DNA of 64,000 nucleotides from Tillandsia leiboldiana (lineage: Eukaryota; Streptophyta; Magnoliopsida; Poales; Bromeliaceae), in the NCBI GenBank assembly GCA_029204045.2, contig CM055062.1:12464316-12528315 (forward strand), read 5' to 3'. This document shows, in pieces, positions 44,401 through 54,926 of this stretch. A program made the translations under genes and the position numbers. The notes beneath the pieces were generated by a model. It did not search any database and had not been told where the DNA came from. It was given only the letters and a program-made list of their open reading frames with translations. Every line of letters starts with the position of its first letter. The stretch's first letter is position 1.

Positions 44401-45297
44401 GTGATGATACCGAGCCTGACGAGGCTGCGATGATGCGACTAGTTGATACACTAGAGTTCGCTTGTGATAGTCCGTGTGGGACGCCCTACGTAAGTCCCGT
44501 CCAAGTGAGGACGAGGTGGCAGTAGGTTTGGCGCAGGCTTGACTGGACCCTATGAGGTAGTCATTGAGATTGGGTGACATTGAGAGAGTGATGGCATAGC
44601 ATGTTCATTGATGAGTTTCCCTTTGAGCATAGTACTTGAGGCATATTATTAGCAGTGTTAGTATATGCATATCGTATCATTGGTAGAGTTTCTTTTTGAG
44701 CCGTATGATTGAGACCTTCTAGCTGTAGTTTTCAATTCAGCTTACCATTATTTATCTATCTACCTATCTATCTGCAAACCTATCTGTTTTGCCTCCAGTA
44801 GACTTAGTGGGCATACCGTGGATATTGGGACGGTACCCACTGAGATCTGCCTTCTGCAGTAGATCTCACACCCGCTGCGGTGACAGGTTTGAGGCAGCTG
44901 TTCCGGCTTGGTTCGCGCGGAGACAGCAGTTCGAGGTGAGGACGCGGCCGATTAGTTCCTTACCAACATTGAGAGTATGAGGTAGAGGTACCCGGTGTAT
45001 TTATGTTTCCACTTTTGTACTGGACATTCTGAGAGACTTGTGAGGATAGTACTTGTTTTATTCTTGTGAGACTATGTACCTTGAGGATTTGTGTACTAGT
45101 GGAGATTTTTTCTATTCCAGATGTTCAGTTTTTATTCTATAGCTTTTGGTTTTAGTTTCAGCTCTGATACATGTTTTTTTTTTTTTTTTAGCTTAGATCT
45201 GACTTGCAGGGTAGACGCTTCGTCTGTGCGGCAGTTTTCGTACAGATGGCGGATCTGTTGGCGAGCCCGGGTCGTAGTGCGACCCCGGGGCGTGACA
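41459..45297 (+). repeat. LTR-Y: 3.8-kb solo Gypsy-type LTR
   Basis: TGTAGAGTACC...GGGGCGTGACA flanked by perfect CCCAG duplications (41454-41458 and 45298-45302). No gag or pol inside, so it is a solo LTR left by LTR-LTR recombination. It contains a (GT)n block (42810-42830), a G-run of about 20 (43147-43166) and TATC-type repeats (44750-44790). Short open frames (for example 41357-41860, 42137-42613, 43329-43709) look random. It does not share the hairpin of the other Gypsy LTRs. Confidence 0.87.
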
Positions 45298-46573
45298 CCC
45301 AGGCCTCATTCTATCTTAGTCCTGCACACATTTCTCCAGGCGACTAGCCGTCCCCACCCTTGTACCTCTGCAGAGCCGCACCAAAAGAAATCCCTTCTAA
45401 GGGCTTCGACAGGCTTAATGACCAATTTAGGCGCTTTAAAAATAGAGAAATCATAGAGAGGTATGTTGGTCAGCACTGCATTAACTAGCATAAGCCTACC
45501 GCCTCTAGAGAGTTGCTTACCCTGTCACCTCTCTATTCTTCGGTGAATTTTAGCTATAACCCCTCTCCATTCCTCCATACTAAGGTTCTTATAGGACAGT
45601 GGCAGATCCAAGTATTTCGTTGGGAGGGCTCCAACTTTACAATCCAGTATACTTGCAAGTCTAGCCCCCTTATTGTTGAGTCTGCCGGTGTAGAACAATT
45701 CCGTTTTCTCCTTGTTAACTTTGAGTCCGGAGGCCCACTCGAATAGGTGGCAGATGAATCGTAAATTCCTTAGCTATTTTTTACGAGCCTCGCAGAAAAA
45801 AAGGTGTCATCCGCGTATTAAATTAGTGAGATCCGACCTTCATCCGAAGGTCTGATCCCTCTCAACAAAACATTTCTGACCGCCTCATCCGTCATCTACG
45901 TTAGAATCTCGACCACCATGAGGAACAGGTAGGGCGATAGGGGGCCCCCTTGCCTCACCTCTCTCTTAATCTTGATCCATTTAGTTGCCTCTCCATTTAC
46001 AAGCACCACCACCTTAGCGTTCCCGATGCATTGCTGAATCCACTAGCACTATCTGTCGTCGAACCCCACCACTCCCTTGTTCTGCGCAGAAAAAGCCAGT
46101 TGAGTCTATCGTACGCTTTTTCGAAGTCCACCTTCACTCCGACCCCCTCCACGTTAGTCCTCTTGCTCCACCCAAAAAGTTCGCTTGTCGTTACAAACAC
46201 GTCCAAAATATTTCTCCCATTGAGAAAGGCAGATTGGGACTGTGAGACCAAGTTTTGTAAGACCGGTGCTAGTCTGTTCACCAAAACTTTAGAAATAATC
46301 TTCTGTATCCCATTTAGGAGGCTAATTGGCCGAAATCGCTCATTTTTCGAGCTCCTTTTTTAGGTATCAGACATACATAAGAGTAGTCGATCAAACCCGT
46401 GTTAATTCTACCCGCGTGCAGTTCGTGATTTTTTTTTTTCATTGTCTTCCTTCAGGACATTTCAAAAGACTTGGTAGAAACTTAAGGGGAAGCCGTCAGA
46501 TCCCAGAGCCTTGTTCCTTCCCAGCTGAAAGACCGCCACCTTAATCTTCTCCAAGGTGAAAGGTAAGGCCAGG
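45298..46573 (-). pseudogene. LINE-1 segment 2 of 4: reverse transcriptase
   Basis: Minus-strand RT of an L1-like LINE: LPFTLEKIKVAVFQLGRNKA near 46550, SQSAFLNGRNILD, KVDFEKAYDRLNW near 46130, catalytic YADDTFFF (45808-45819) and LMLVNAVLTNIPLYDF near 45480. Several stops and frame changes. Bounded by target copies CCAGG (46569-46573, LTR-Z) and CCCAG (45298-45302, LTR-Y). Confidence 0.9.
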
Positions 46574-46603
46574 TGTCACGCCCTGAGTATTAAAATCCAG
46601 TCT

Positions 46604-46605
<2 letters not shown>

Positions 46606-46645
<40 letters not shown>
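46606..46645 (-). repeat. Homopolymer run (T40, A40 on the sense strand) in LTR-Z
   Basis: Follows GAACTCTGATTTATAT on the sense strand, as in LTR-W and LTR-X. Confidence 0.92.
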
Positions 46646-46652
<7 letters not shown>

Positions 46653-46685
46653 TCAGAGTTCGCAAACTGGGCGTAACAGACCGCC

Positions 46686-46737
46686 ACACATATAGGAAAT
46701 CCCCTATCCAAATGGACAGAGTCTCTCCTATACATGC
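46686..46737 (-). other. Conserved LTR-end hairpin, LTR-Z copy
   Basis: On the minus strand GCATGTATAGGA pairs with TCCTATATGTGT over 12 positions including G-T pairs, followed by GGCGGTCTG. Confidence 0.8.
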
Positions 46738-48194
46738 ACGGCTAGGCAAGTACAATGATCATCAATCAGAGAGCAATAAATATCTCAACTACACAATATG
46801 AATAATCCGAGATAGAACATGCTAACATCAATTTTAAACATCTAAATAAAATAGAAACTGAAATACTATGAAATGGAAGGCAGCTACAAATCATTGAGAA
46901 TCTCAATCATCAATATATATCATCAGGGGGACAGCTCTATCGTGACGGCCTCACTCGATCGTCCCGACATCCCTCCACCCGACGGACCTGGAAAATGGTC
47001 ACCCAGGGGGTGTGAGATACACTGTACATGTATCCCAGTGGGCACGACGAGCCGAGAAATAGCTAATCGTACCTACTGGATACTAAAATCTGCGGATAGT
47101 AATAATCGATGGGTAAAGCTGAAATAAGCAGGTAGTGTCTACTGATAATCAATAATCAATGGCTAAAGCTGGAATAAGCAGACAATGTCTACTGATAATC
47201 AATAAGTGCTGATAATCATGATATAACTGTAATAATCAAGCATAAAGGAACTGCAGATAAGTAATACTGGAAATCATGATATAACTGAAATAATCAAGCA
47301 TAACTGAGCAGCGATGGTACAAAGTAAATAGCTACAAATGACAGTGCAAGCAAAAAATGATGCGTCAAAAATAAAAACCCAAGTACCCAATCATATGCCA
47401 TTATTGGTCTCACAGAACCTCAGGCAATGCCACTGATCCGCACCCCATCCGCTGACAATAACTCGGCACTCACAGATGCAATCGGGGCTCACGGGTCCCA
47501 TGTAGTGATCCGGTTTTTCGGGGTATTTTTGACTTACGTGTAGTCATTTAAGCCTTTAAGTGAAATAGAATTATTCAATTCTTGAAGTTGGCCATTGTGG
47601 GACGCTAGTATTTTTCCGCGATTGTGCGCGGAAAAAGAAAGCCGACGGCGCGATCGGATCTGAAATCCGATATCGGGAACCCCCTGAACGGGATTCAAAG
47701 TGATACGGTAATTAGTCGTGCATCGGAATCCGTGCTAAATATCTTGCACCCGTTAGAGATAAGGTGGTTTATCTCGTGGGGGATAATTAATTAGTTAATT
47801 AATTATCCCAAACGGAAAATTAATTAATTCTCTTACGTACGAATTAAAAAGGAATTAATTAAAGGTAAAGTACGACTATATAAGGGATCCCGAATATCGG
47901 AAAGGAAAAGAAAAGAAAATAAAAACCCTAGCCGGAAGAAAGGGAAAGGAGAAAGAGAAGGAGCCCGATCTTCCTGGACGCCGAACCGAAGACAAGAACA
48001 CGACCGGACAACCTTTCCGTCGATCTTCGGTTAGTAAAATAATTTATTTAAATTATTTGGGATTTTGTTGGTTGTCTTTTTCGTTGAGTTCTTGGTTTCT
48101 TGCTTTCTCCGTCGTATCCGTCACCGTCGCCGACGTCGTCTCCTTGAAAAGGCGCGGAACGGACGGCGGAGGCGCGCGATGCCGCTAGGGCATC

Positions 48195-48900
48195 GCGCGG
48201 AGGAGGGTCACGGACGGCACCGCACGGGCACCGCGCGGACGCCGCGCGGGAGGCACCCGCGCGGGCCCGCAATCTTGCGGGCACCGCGCGGGCGCCGTGC
48301 GGCTGCCGCGCGGGCGGCCCCCGCGCGGGCCCGCATCCATGCGGGCACCGCGCGGGCGCCGCACGGCTGCCGCGCGGGCGGCCCCCGCGCGGGCCCGCAT
48401 CCATGCGGGCACCGCGCGGGCGCCGCGCGGCCGCCGCGCGGGAGGCACCCGCGCGGGCCCGCACCCGTGCGGGCACCGCGCGGGCGCCGCGCGGCTGCCG
48501 CGCGGGCGGCCCCCGCGCGGGCCCGCACCCGTGCGGGCACCGCGCGGCTGCCGCACGGGCGGCCCCCGCGCGGGCCCGCATCCGTGCGGGCACCGCGCGG
48601 GCGCCGCGCGGCTGCCGCACGGGCGGCCCCCGCGCGGCTGCCGCACGGGCGGCCCCCGCGCGGGCCTGCATCCATGGGGGCACCGCGCGGGCGCCGCACG
48701 GCTGCCGCGCGGGAGGCACCCGCGCGGGCCCGCACCCGTGCGGGCACCGCGCGGGCGCCGCGCGGCTGCCGCGCGGGCGCCGCGCGGCTGCCGCGCGGGC
48801 GGCACCCGCACGGACCCGCAACCGCGCGGGCGCCGTGCCGGGCCGCACCCGCGCGGGCACCGTGCTGCCGTCGCACGGGCAACCCGCGCGGGGCACCGCG
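48195..48900 (+). repeat. GC-rich minisatellite in the Gypsy-2 5' LTR
   Basis: About ten units near 62 bp, built from CCGCGCGGGCGCC, GCTGCCGCGCGGGCGGC and a fold-back core such as GCCCGCATCCATGCGGGC. Core variants change both arms together (CAT/ATG, CAC/GTG, CAA/TTG). The long Arg/Pro/Ala-rich open frames on both strands are repeat artefacts. Confidence 0.9.
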
Positions 48901-50111
48901 CCGCGAGGGCATCGTCCGCGGAGATACGCCGCGCGGTTCTGAACCGCGCGGGGCTCCGGCAGACGGCGAGGGCGGCTCGGGAATTCCGTTTCGTCAACCG
49001 GACAATGTTGGACTTTTCCGTCAAAAACAAAGGAGTAAATTGGGTCTTATGTTTTCGGATGTAAGTACACGCTTTTAACTATAGTTATCCTTGCGGACTT
49101 TCTTTAGGTCCAGACGCGCAGCGGGGGTGCGCGAAAGATTCGAGTGTTCCGATCTCTCTCCAAATAGGTGGGTACGGTTGCTGTAAATACAACCAGTGCA
49201 GTAAGTGCATCTATCGTCATTAAAGTGCTCTCAATTTATCTAACAAAGTAGATGGACAGTTTAACCTTTCGCATAATTGTGTTATTATCTAACAATTGAA
49301 GCGGCTGCGGTCGCAATGTTCATGACACGCTGATCTCGGCAAAAACCGTTTTGGGATGCTGCACGTACACAGGCGGATTGGCCTCCGCATGGGTGTACTT
49401 TTCCGGAAGAGTGGTCTTGTATGACCCGTGTTCCTCACAAAGGGGTGGGAGCCGTGAGGACCCCTTCGCGCCCGCTGGGAATAGCACACCAGCACCGTGG
49501 AAGGGGTTAAATGCATCAAAGGAGTGCTTGCGCACGAGGGGAGACTTTGGTCTCTCCGATAAATTGATAAATCTGGGGTCGGGGCCCAGCTGAATATGTG
49601 CAGGGTTTTTAGCGAAATGGTTACGGTGTTTCCGGTTTGCTCCTTATTCCTTATTGTTGTTAGACATCTACTTTGTTTGTCGCTGACTTTACCCACTCCG
49701 TGACAGGCGCTACGAGGGGCGTTACCCGGGAGATTGTTGAGACTGCGTCGCGAGGACCGTAGTCAGAACGCTTGGTTATTATCATTATCTCATCTCTTTT
49801 ACGCATGTTAGTTAATTTGCTTGTGAGTAGAAATATTCGTGGACATGTATTACCTGGCACTGTGGATGAGTTGTACTTTTATAGTTTGGTTCTTCTGATG
49901 ATGTTTCTTATGCGGCATGTTTTCATGATAAACCAAATGATTTCGAAAAGGGTTTTCTCAAAACGAAGTGCCGTGTGGGCACGGGTTTTGCAATTGCTGG
50001 CTTTATCCTTTCTAAACATTGTTGCCGCTTTAATATTCCGCTTGATGTTGAATGTCTATTGTATGGTTGATGGTTGATGATTGTTGTATGTTGTTATAAA
50101 TGAGACGCCGT

Positions 50112-50161
50112 GCATATACAAAGGAGACTCTGTCCGCGGACAGGGAGAATTTTGTGTATGT
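50112..50161 (+). other. Conserved LTR-end hairpin, Gypsy-2 5' LTR
   Basis: GCATATACAAA pairs with TTTGTGTATGT (11 positions, two G-T); inner CTGTCCGCGGACAG is self-complementary; GGCGGTCTG follows. The 3' LTR copy is 57393-57442. Confidence 0.83.
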
Positions 50162-50278
50162 GGCGGTCTGGCACGCACCGGGGATGAGGTTTAATGTACC
50201 TTGTTCAGAAAAAAAAAAGATACACACGAATTTCCGCTTTGATAGACCCAAAAACCCCCGGGGGCGTGACAGATTAAA

Positions 50279-50290
50279 TGGTATCAGAGA
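50279..50290 (+). other. Primer-binding site of Gypsy-2
   Basis: TGGTATCAGAGA, seven bases after the 5' LTR, matching initiator tRNA-Met. Confidence 0.87.
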
Positions 50291-50522
50291 AAAACAACCA
50301 TAACCATCGTAGACGAGATCCACATCCACAGTGTAGGGTACCACAAGCAAATTAGACATGAGATAACCAATGTATAAGTGCGTAGTACGTGAGAGTACGG
50401 GGAATAGGGGAACGTAATGTAGGTATAATCGTAAGGCAGGAACGACCCCTACCCTCGGGCGGTCCGCCGCTGTAGGAGGGATTACGGAGCAACGAACGAC
50501 GCGAGAAAGGGTCAGGACGAAT

Positions 50523-53500
50523 TTGACTAGGTTCAAGAAGCATGACCCTCCCACTTTTGAGGGAGAGACGACCGATTCATGGGTCGTCGAGAAATGGGTG
50601 GACACCATGGAAAAACTCTTCGAGGACCTACTGATGGAGGAACACGAGCGGGTTCCACTAGCCGTTCCTCGAAGGGAATGCACGCATCTGGTGGAAGACG
50701 GTACGCCCGGACCCGTCAACAAACGACCCGCTGCCGACATGGACGACCTTTAGAGAGGAACTTTTTGACGCTTTCTTCTCCGACAGCGTCAAGCGGCAAT
50801 TGGAAGACGACCTGAAGAACGTTAGACAAGGGAACCGCTCGGTCATGGAATATCAAAGGGAGTTCGTGAGATTGGTTAATTGCGTCCCGTTTGTTATACG
50901 AGACGAACCCCACAAGGCCCGTCTTTTTGTGGACGGGTTACGGAGCGACATCTTGGAGATGGTCCAGGCAGCGGACCTGCGCACGTTCAGGGAAGTGGTG
51001 GATAGAGCCACCATAGTGGAGCGGGGGTTCGCTATCACCCGAGCTCGACGTGAGGGATCAAAAAATAACCGGGACAGGAAGCGGACACAGACTTACCCGG
51101 GAGGGGGTCCGTCTGGTGGGAGCCGACCCCCAAAGTACCCCAGGACGCAACAAGGAAGCAAGAGTGTGCCAATCGGGAAACCGCAACCACCGAACAAGCC
51201 ATGCGTTATTTGCGGAGCATCGCATCCAGTGACGGAATGCCCTAAGAGACAGGATCACTGTTACCGCTGCGGCAAGCCGGGGCATTTCCGATTCAACTGT
51301 CCTCTGAACACTGGAGCGGCATCTTCCGCAGCTTCCACCCCAACGGCACAGCCACCGGGACGGGGTAGAGCATCAACGGGAATACCCCCACGCCCTCCGG
51401 CGCCAAGAGCAGAAGGAGAATCGCGACCACAGCCAGGAGGGAGGCTCTACTCCATGGGCCAACATGGAGCGACACTGCAAGAGGAGGCGGTCGCAGGTAT
51501 TACCTCCGTTTCTAATTTCCGAGCACGAACCCTGTTTGACACCGGGGCGACTCGCTCTTTTATTTCCCGCACTTTTGCACAAACACATCTACTAGAAAGT
51601 AGTCCCCTCGATGTCCTACTGACCGTCCAGACCCCCGGGGGGCCAATCGCGGCAACTGGCCTAGTACCCTCTTGTTCAATAAGACTTGGAAGGTTGTCGT
51701 GCCCCTGGGACCTGGTGGTCATACCGCTAAAGGAATATGACGTAGTTTTGGGCATGGACTGGCTTACCGAGTATCAGGCGGTCATCGACTGCGAGAAGCG
51801 CCAGGTGCAACTACAGAAGCCGGGATTCCCAGAAAACGTGTACATGTTATGTAAAAGCACTTCCTTCTTGGCTATCATCTCCGCATCGCGAGCTAGGAAG
51901 TTGGTGGAGGGCGGGTGCGTGGCCTATCTAGCCTCAGTAGATTTAGCCACCCGACACGTTCCCTCGCCTTCCGAAATTCCCGTGGTAAGGGAATTTCCGG
52001 ACGTATTTCCGGCAGAGCTCCCCGGAGCGCCGCCGGAACGAGAAGTCGACTTTCCCATTGAACTACTTCCCGGCACCAAACCCATCACCAAGGCACCGTA
52101 CAGGATGGCCTTCGCAGAGTTGAAGGAACTCAAGGCACAGTTGGAGGACCTTTTGGATAAAGGCTTCATCAGACCTAGCGCGTCACCCTGGGGCGCGCCC
52201 GTCCTGTTTGTGAGAAAGAAGGACGGAAGTCTCCGGTTGTGCATCGACTACCAGGAGATAAATAAGGTCACCGTTAAGAACAAGTACCCCCTGCCAAGGA
52301 TCGACGACCTCTTCGACCAACTACAGGGGGCGACGGTGTTTTCAAAGATTGACCTGCAGTCGGGCTATCATCAGGTCGAGGTCAAGGGGGAGGACATCCC
52401 CAAAACGGCTTTTCGGACTTGCTACGGTCATTACGAATTTACAGTAATGCCGTTCGGGCTCACGAATGCCCCGGCAGTGTTCATGGACATGATGAACAGG
52501 GTATTCAAACCCTTCCTGGATTTATTCGTGGTGGTCTTCATCGACGATATCCTCATCTATTCCCGTACAGATGAGGCACATGAAGAACATCTGCGCACAG
52601 TCCTCCAGACCCTACGGGAACAGAAACTCTACGCCAAACTCAAAAAGTGTGAGTTCTGGCTCCGAGAGGTTGGCTTCTTGGGGCACGTAATCTCGGCGGC
52701 TGGGGTCGCAGTCGATCCGAAGAAGATAGATTCGGTGACGGACTGGTCCCAACCGACGACGGTGACGGAGGTTCGAAGCTTTCTAGGATTAGCCGGGTAC
52801 TACCGGCGCTTCGTGGAGGGTTTCTCCAAGATAGCCACCCCCTTAGACCGTTTGACTAAAAAGGGGGAAAAGTTCATCTGGACGGACAAATGTCAGAGGA
52901 GCTTCGAGGAGCTCAAGGATAGATTGACGCGAGCTCCGATTCTCGCCCTACCGGAACCAGGGGAGGATTATGAAGTGTATTGCGATGCGTCGCGAAATGG
53001 ACTGGGTGGAGTGCTCATGCAACGGGGAAAGGTTATAGCCTATGCGTCAAGGCAGCTCAAAGAATACGAGCGAAACTACCCCGTGCACGATTTGGAACTC
53101 GCAGCAGTTGTGTTCGTCCTCAAGCTTTGGAGACACTACCTGTATGGGGCACACTGCAATGTGTACTCAGATCATAAAAGTCTTAAGTACCTTTTAACCC
53201 AAAAGGAGTTAAATTTGCGACAAAGACGGGGGCTCGAGCTATTGAAGGATTACGATTTAACGATCCACTACCACCCGGGAAAGGCAAACGTGGTGGCCGA
53301 CGCCCTGAGCCGTAAGGGACAGGCCGAGAAGGCAGGGGTAAGTGCCATCACCCAGCAAGATGGTCTGATTGCGGAATTTTCGCGATTAAGACTAGAAGTA
53401 GTACCAGCGGGTACAGTCGAACGACTTCTGACACTGGTGGTCAGACCTACCCTGCTTGACAGAATTCTCGAAGGGCAGTCGACTGATGACCAACTCCAGC

Positions 53501-54891
53501 TGGTGCGAGGTAGAGTAACTGCCGACCCAGGAGGTGATTTCACAGTAAACTCCGACGGCACCATACGATTTCGGGGACGAATCTGCGTGCCGGATCTACC
53601 AGAACTCAAAGAGGAAATCCTGCGGGAGGCGCATACAGCTCCATATACAGCGCATCCCGGGGGAACGAAGATGTACAAGGACGTCAAACAGACCTTCTGG
53701 TGGCCCAAAATGAAGGGAGACGTGACTCGATTTGTGGCACACAGCCTGGTGTGCCAACGAGTGAAGGCCGAGCACCAGCGTCCAGCAGGAAAATTGCAAC
53801 CCTTACCGGTGCCCGTGTGGAAGTGGGACATGATTACCATGGATTTTGTGACCGGGTTCCCGAGATCGTCACAGGGACACGATGCAATATGGGTAATCGT
53901 GGACCGTCTGACGAAATCGGCCCACTTTCTGCCCATACACACGACGTGGGCGCGGGAACGACTGGCGCAAACCTACATCAACGAGATAGTAAGGCTGCAT
54001 GGGGTGCCGACGTCCATCACGTCGGACAGGGACACGCGATTTGTGTCAAACTTTTGGCAGAGCCTGCAGCGAGCAATGGGAACCAAGTTGCACTTCAGTA
54101 CGGCTTTTCACCCGCAGACCGATGGACAATCAGAGCGGGTGATACAAATTGTGGAGGACATGCTTCGGGCATGCGTTTTAGACCTGGGTGAAGGATGGGC
54201 ACGGTGCTTGCCCCTAGTGGAATTTGCCTACAATAATAGCTACCAGGCCAGCATTCAGATGGCACCATACGAGGCCCTGTACGGGCGCCGCTGTCGGTCT
54301 CCAATATGCTGGGACGACCTGGGTGAGCGTAAGTTTCTGGGCCCAGATTTGGTGGAGGAGACCGAAGCAAAAGTGCGATTGATTAGACAGAGGCTACTAA
54401 CCGCCCAGAGCAGACAGAAAAGCTACGCGGACAACAGACGTCGGGGCTTAGAGTTCATGGTGGGTGAGCACGCGTTACTCCGAGTTTCGCCCTCCAAAGG
54501 GAACCGACGCTTCGGCATAAAGGGAAAGTTAAGCCCGAGGTACGTAGGACCGTTCGAGATCCTAGAACGCGTAGGACCGGTGGCGTACCGATTAGCCCTG
54601 CCGCCGAATCTCGAACGAGTCCATAACGTATTCCATGTCTCAATGCTCCGGAAATACTTAGCTGACCCCTCTCATGCCTTGGATGCCTCCACCATCGAGT
54701 TGCGAGAGGATTTAAGCGTCGAGGAGACGCCGGTGCGGATTTTGGCAAGAGAGGACAAGAAGTTGCGCAATCGAACTATCCCCTATGTGAAGGTCCAGTG
54801 GAGCAACCACGAAGAGCGCGAGGCGACGTGGGAACTGGAATCGAAGATGAGGGAATGTTTTCCCGAATTAATTAGTGGGGTTTGTATTTAA
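50523..54891 (+). pseudogene. gag-pol: Gypsy-2 gag-pol polyprotein with one gag frameshift
   Basis: The gag start is open in one frame at 50523-50667 (HDPPTFEGETTDSWVVEKW); the frame then changes by one base near 50665-50668 and continues (LEGNARIWW) to the stop at 54891. Counting from ATG 50800 (1363 aa): zinc knuckles CVICGASHPVTEC and CYRCGKPGHFRFNC (135-167), protease LFDTGATRSFI (Asp 247), RT with FIDDILIY (582-583), RNase H YCDAS (729), integrase zinc region (945-985), integrase triad D1015, D1076, E1112, and a C-terminal chromodomain-like region (about 1310-1355). In the zinc region Ser replaces the first Cys (AHSLVCQ; codon AGC at 53743-53745; Gypsy-1 has TGC). No clear ATG precedes the gag region in frame. 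Confidence 0.92.
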
Positions 54892-54908
54892 GTTTCGGGA
54901 CGAAACTT
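54890..54908 (+). other. Hairpin overlapping the Gypsy-2 stop codon
   Basis: AAGTTTCG-GGA-CGAAACTT, an 8-bp perfect stem; the first two bases are the AA of the TAA stop. Counterpart of 3579-3598 with the outer pair changed from G-C to A-T. Confidence 0.72.
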
Positions 54909-54911
54909 TTT

Positions 54912-54926
54912 ATAAAGTGTGAGTGG
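54912..54926 (+). other. Polypurine tract of Gypsy-2
   Basis: ATAAAGTGTGAGTGG directly before the 3' LTR. Not a pure purine run, but in the equivalent place to 3603-3616. Confidence 0.55.

Larger units (their letters stand above)
46574..47500 (-). repeat. LTR-Z, 3' part (minus-strand Gypsy LTR)
   Basis: Starts TGTCACGCCC on the plus strand, the reverse complement of the usual GGGCGTGACA end. Contains a T40 run (A-run on the sense strand), the LTR-end hairpin and blocks shared with LTR-W (around 47380-47430). Gypsy-2 interrupts it at 47501; it resumes at 57559. Confidence 0.88.
47501..50271 (+). repeat. 5' LTR of Gypsy-2 (2771 bp)
   Basis: TGTAGTGATCC...GGGGCGTGACA. A CGACTATATAAGGGATCC box (about 47873-47890) is the likely TATA element; a leader with AACCCTAGCC follows. 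GC-rich minisatellite 48195-48900, LTR-end hairpin 50112-50161, A-run at 50208-50217. Confidence 0.93.

Noticed and set aside
48048..49078. Open frames of 180-337 aa on both strands in the Gypsy-2 LTR, and the equivalent at 55474-56361
   Set aside because: Translations of the GC-rich LTR repeat; length changes with repeat number between the two LTRs, and no recognisable protein features.
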